From Candidatus Parcubacteria bacterium (GTDB taxonomy: Bacteria > Patescibacteriota > Patescibacteriia > Patescibacteriales > Patescibacteriaceae), in assembly GCA_023459655.1 (NCBI GenBank), contig JAEWTE010000047.1, positions 1 through 7,271 on the forward strand: 7,271 bases of DNA. The letters run 5' to 3'. This document shows positions 6,838-7,271 of this stretch, piece after piece; position 1 is the stretch's first letter, and each line of letters begins with the position of its first letter. Both the position numbers and the translations under genes were made by a program. The notes under the pieces are model-generated. The model was given only the letters and a program-made list of their open reading frames with translations, was not told where the DNA came from and did not search any database.

Positions 6838-7269
6838 TTACAGCAAATCATCCAACGACTCAGCAACTGAACCACTGGTCTTGTCATTATTAAACCGGTA
6901 AGCTTCCCAGCGGTCTTTGTCCCAGATTTCTAAACGATCATAGAGACCGGCCACCACCGTCTGCTTGCGCAGACCGGCAAATTGGCGCAGATATTCGGGC
7001 AGCACTACCCGTCCCTGCGCATCACACTCTACTTCGCTGGCACCAGACAACATAAAACGAGCAAAGGCCCGCTGGTTAGCCTTGTTAAATGACAATTGGC
7101 TCAATTTGCTAGAAACTAATTCCTCCCAAGCAACTTTAGTATACAAAAACAGACAGTCATCTAACCCCTTGGTGACAACTGCCCCTTTTTTCAAATCAGC
7201 CCGGAACTTAGCGGGAATCGCTAAGCGGCCTTTCTCGTCTAAATTGTGTTGAAATTCGCCGATAAACAT
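6838..7269 (-). CDS. mraZ: Transcriptional regulator MraZ
   Basis: MraZ is the DNA-binding protein at the head of dcw clusters; in studied bacteria it binds short repeats upstream of its own gene and regulates the cluster. The 143-residue product is complete, begins with the typical MFIGEFQHNLDEKGR, and has the two expected AbrB-like halves, each with a DxxGR motif: D11-R15 followed by LAIPAKFR, and D83-R87 followed by VVLPEYLR. Conserved RAFARFMLSGA (67-77) links the halves. Only two bases before the start codon are in the window, so its promoter and binding repeats cannot be seen. The gene has visibly higher GC than the genes at the other end of the window. Confidence 0.97.
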   Translation of the reverse strand: MFIGEFQHNLDEKGRLAIPAKFRADLKKGAVVTKGLDDCLFLYTKVAWEELVSSKLSQLSFNKANQRAFARFMLSGASEVECDAQGRVVLPEYLRQFAGLRKQTVVAGLYDRLEIWDKDRWEAYRFNNDKTSGSVAESLDDLL

Positions 7270-7271
7270 TG

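Larger units (their letters stand above)
1..7269 (-). other. Probable single operon: dcw genes plus Clp-like membrane module
   Basis: Seven genes on one strand are separated by 3, 17, 3, 7 and 30 bases, and the last pair overlaps by 17. No terminator with a T-tract, no opposing gene and no gap large enough for an obvious promoter interrupts them. This supports one transcript from mraZ through the ClpC-like gene, though an internal promoter inside a coding region cannot be excluded. Genes usual in longer dcw clusters (murE, mraY, murD, ftsW, murG, murC, ftsQ, ftsA, ftsZ) are absent between ftsI and murF and for 2 kb after murF. Confidence 0.7.

Noticed and set aside
6965..7252. Plus-strand open frame of 95 codons
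   Set aside because: It lies antisense within mraZ, whose protein is unmistakable. The opposite-strand frame is open by codon composition only.

Overview
The window is one continuous, leftward-reading (minus strand) gene block. It is the start of a division and cell wall (dcw) cluster that runs on into a membrane-associated, Clp-like ATPase module. In transcript order, right to left, it holds mraZ, rsmH, a small FtsL-like gene, ftsI (class B penicillin-binding protein), murF, a tryptophan-rich small membrane protein, and a ClpC-like AAA+ protein that leaves the window at its left edge. Neighbouring genes are 3 to 30 bases apart, or overlap by 17. No stretch of 300 bases lacks a gene, and I see no RNA gene, mobile element, CRISPR array or rho-independent terminator. 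The promoter of the block lies outside the window: only two bases precede the mraZ start.

The organism is a bacterium with peptidoglycan, probably of the candidate phyla radiation (Patescibacteria, Parcubacteria-like). This is inference. It rests on the short cluster in which ftsI is followed directly by murF without murE or mraY between, on a MurF that begins almost at its P-loop and ends in a KGSQ...RxE...LVRQ...W tail, on an FtsI with a long inserted region and a DDPYE motif, and on start codons without clear Shine-Dalgarno sequences. As I recall these are traits of that group, but I could not run a search.

Right part (about 5520-7269): MraZ is the cluster's DNA-binding regulator. RsmH methylates 16S rRNA. 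The FtsL-like protein is a one-pass membrane coiled-coil divisome subunit. Middle part (2008-5515): FtsI makes septal peptidoglycan crosslinks and MurF completes the UDP-MurNAc-pentapeptide precursor. Left part (1-1977): the tryptophan-rich membrane protein overlaps the gene of an unusual ClpC-like protein with a DnaJ-type zinc ribbon, a membrane segment, two Clp N-terminal repeats and a first AAA+ domain.

The most unusual signal is in that last protein. Its first AAA+ domain keeps the fold landmarks but has lost the Walker A Ser/Thr, the Walker B Asp-Glu pair, the arginine fingers and the aromatic pore-loop residue. With its membrane partner it looks like a membrane-tethered remodelling or proteolysis scaffold, co-transcribed with division and wall genes. 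The second AAA+ domain, which would decide whether the protein is active, lies beyond the window.
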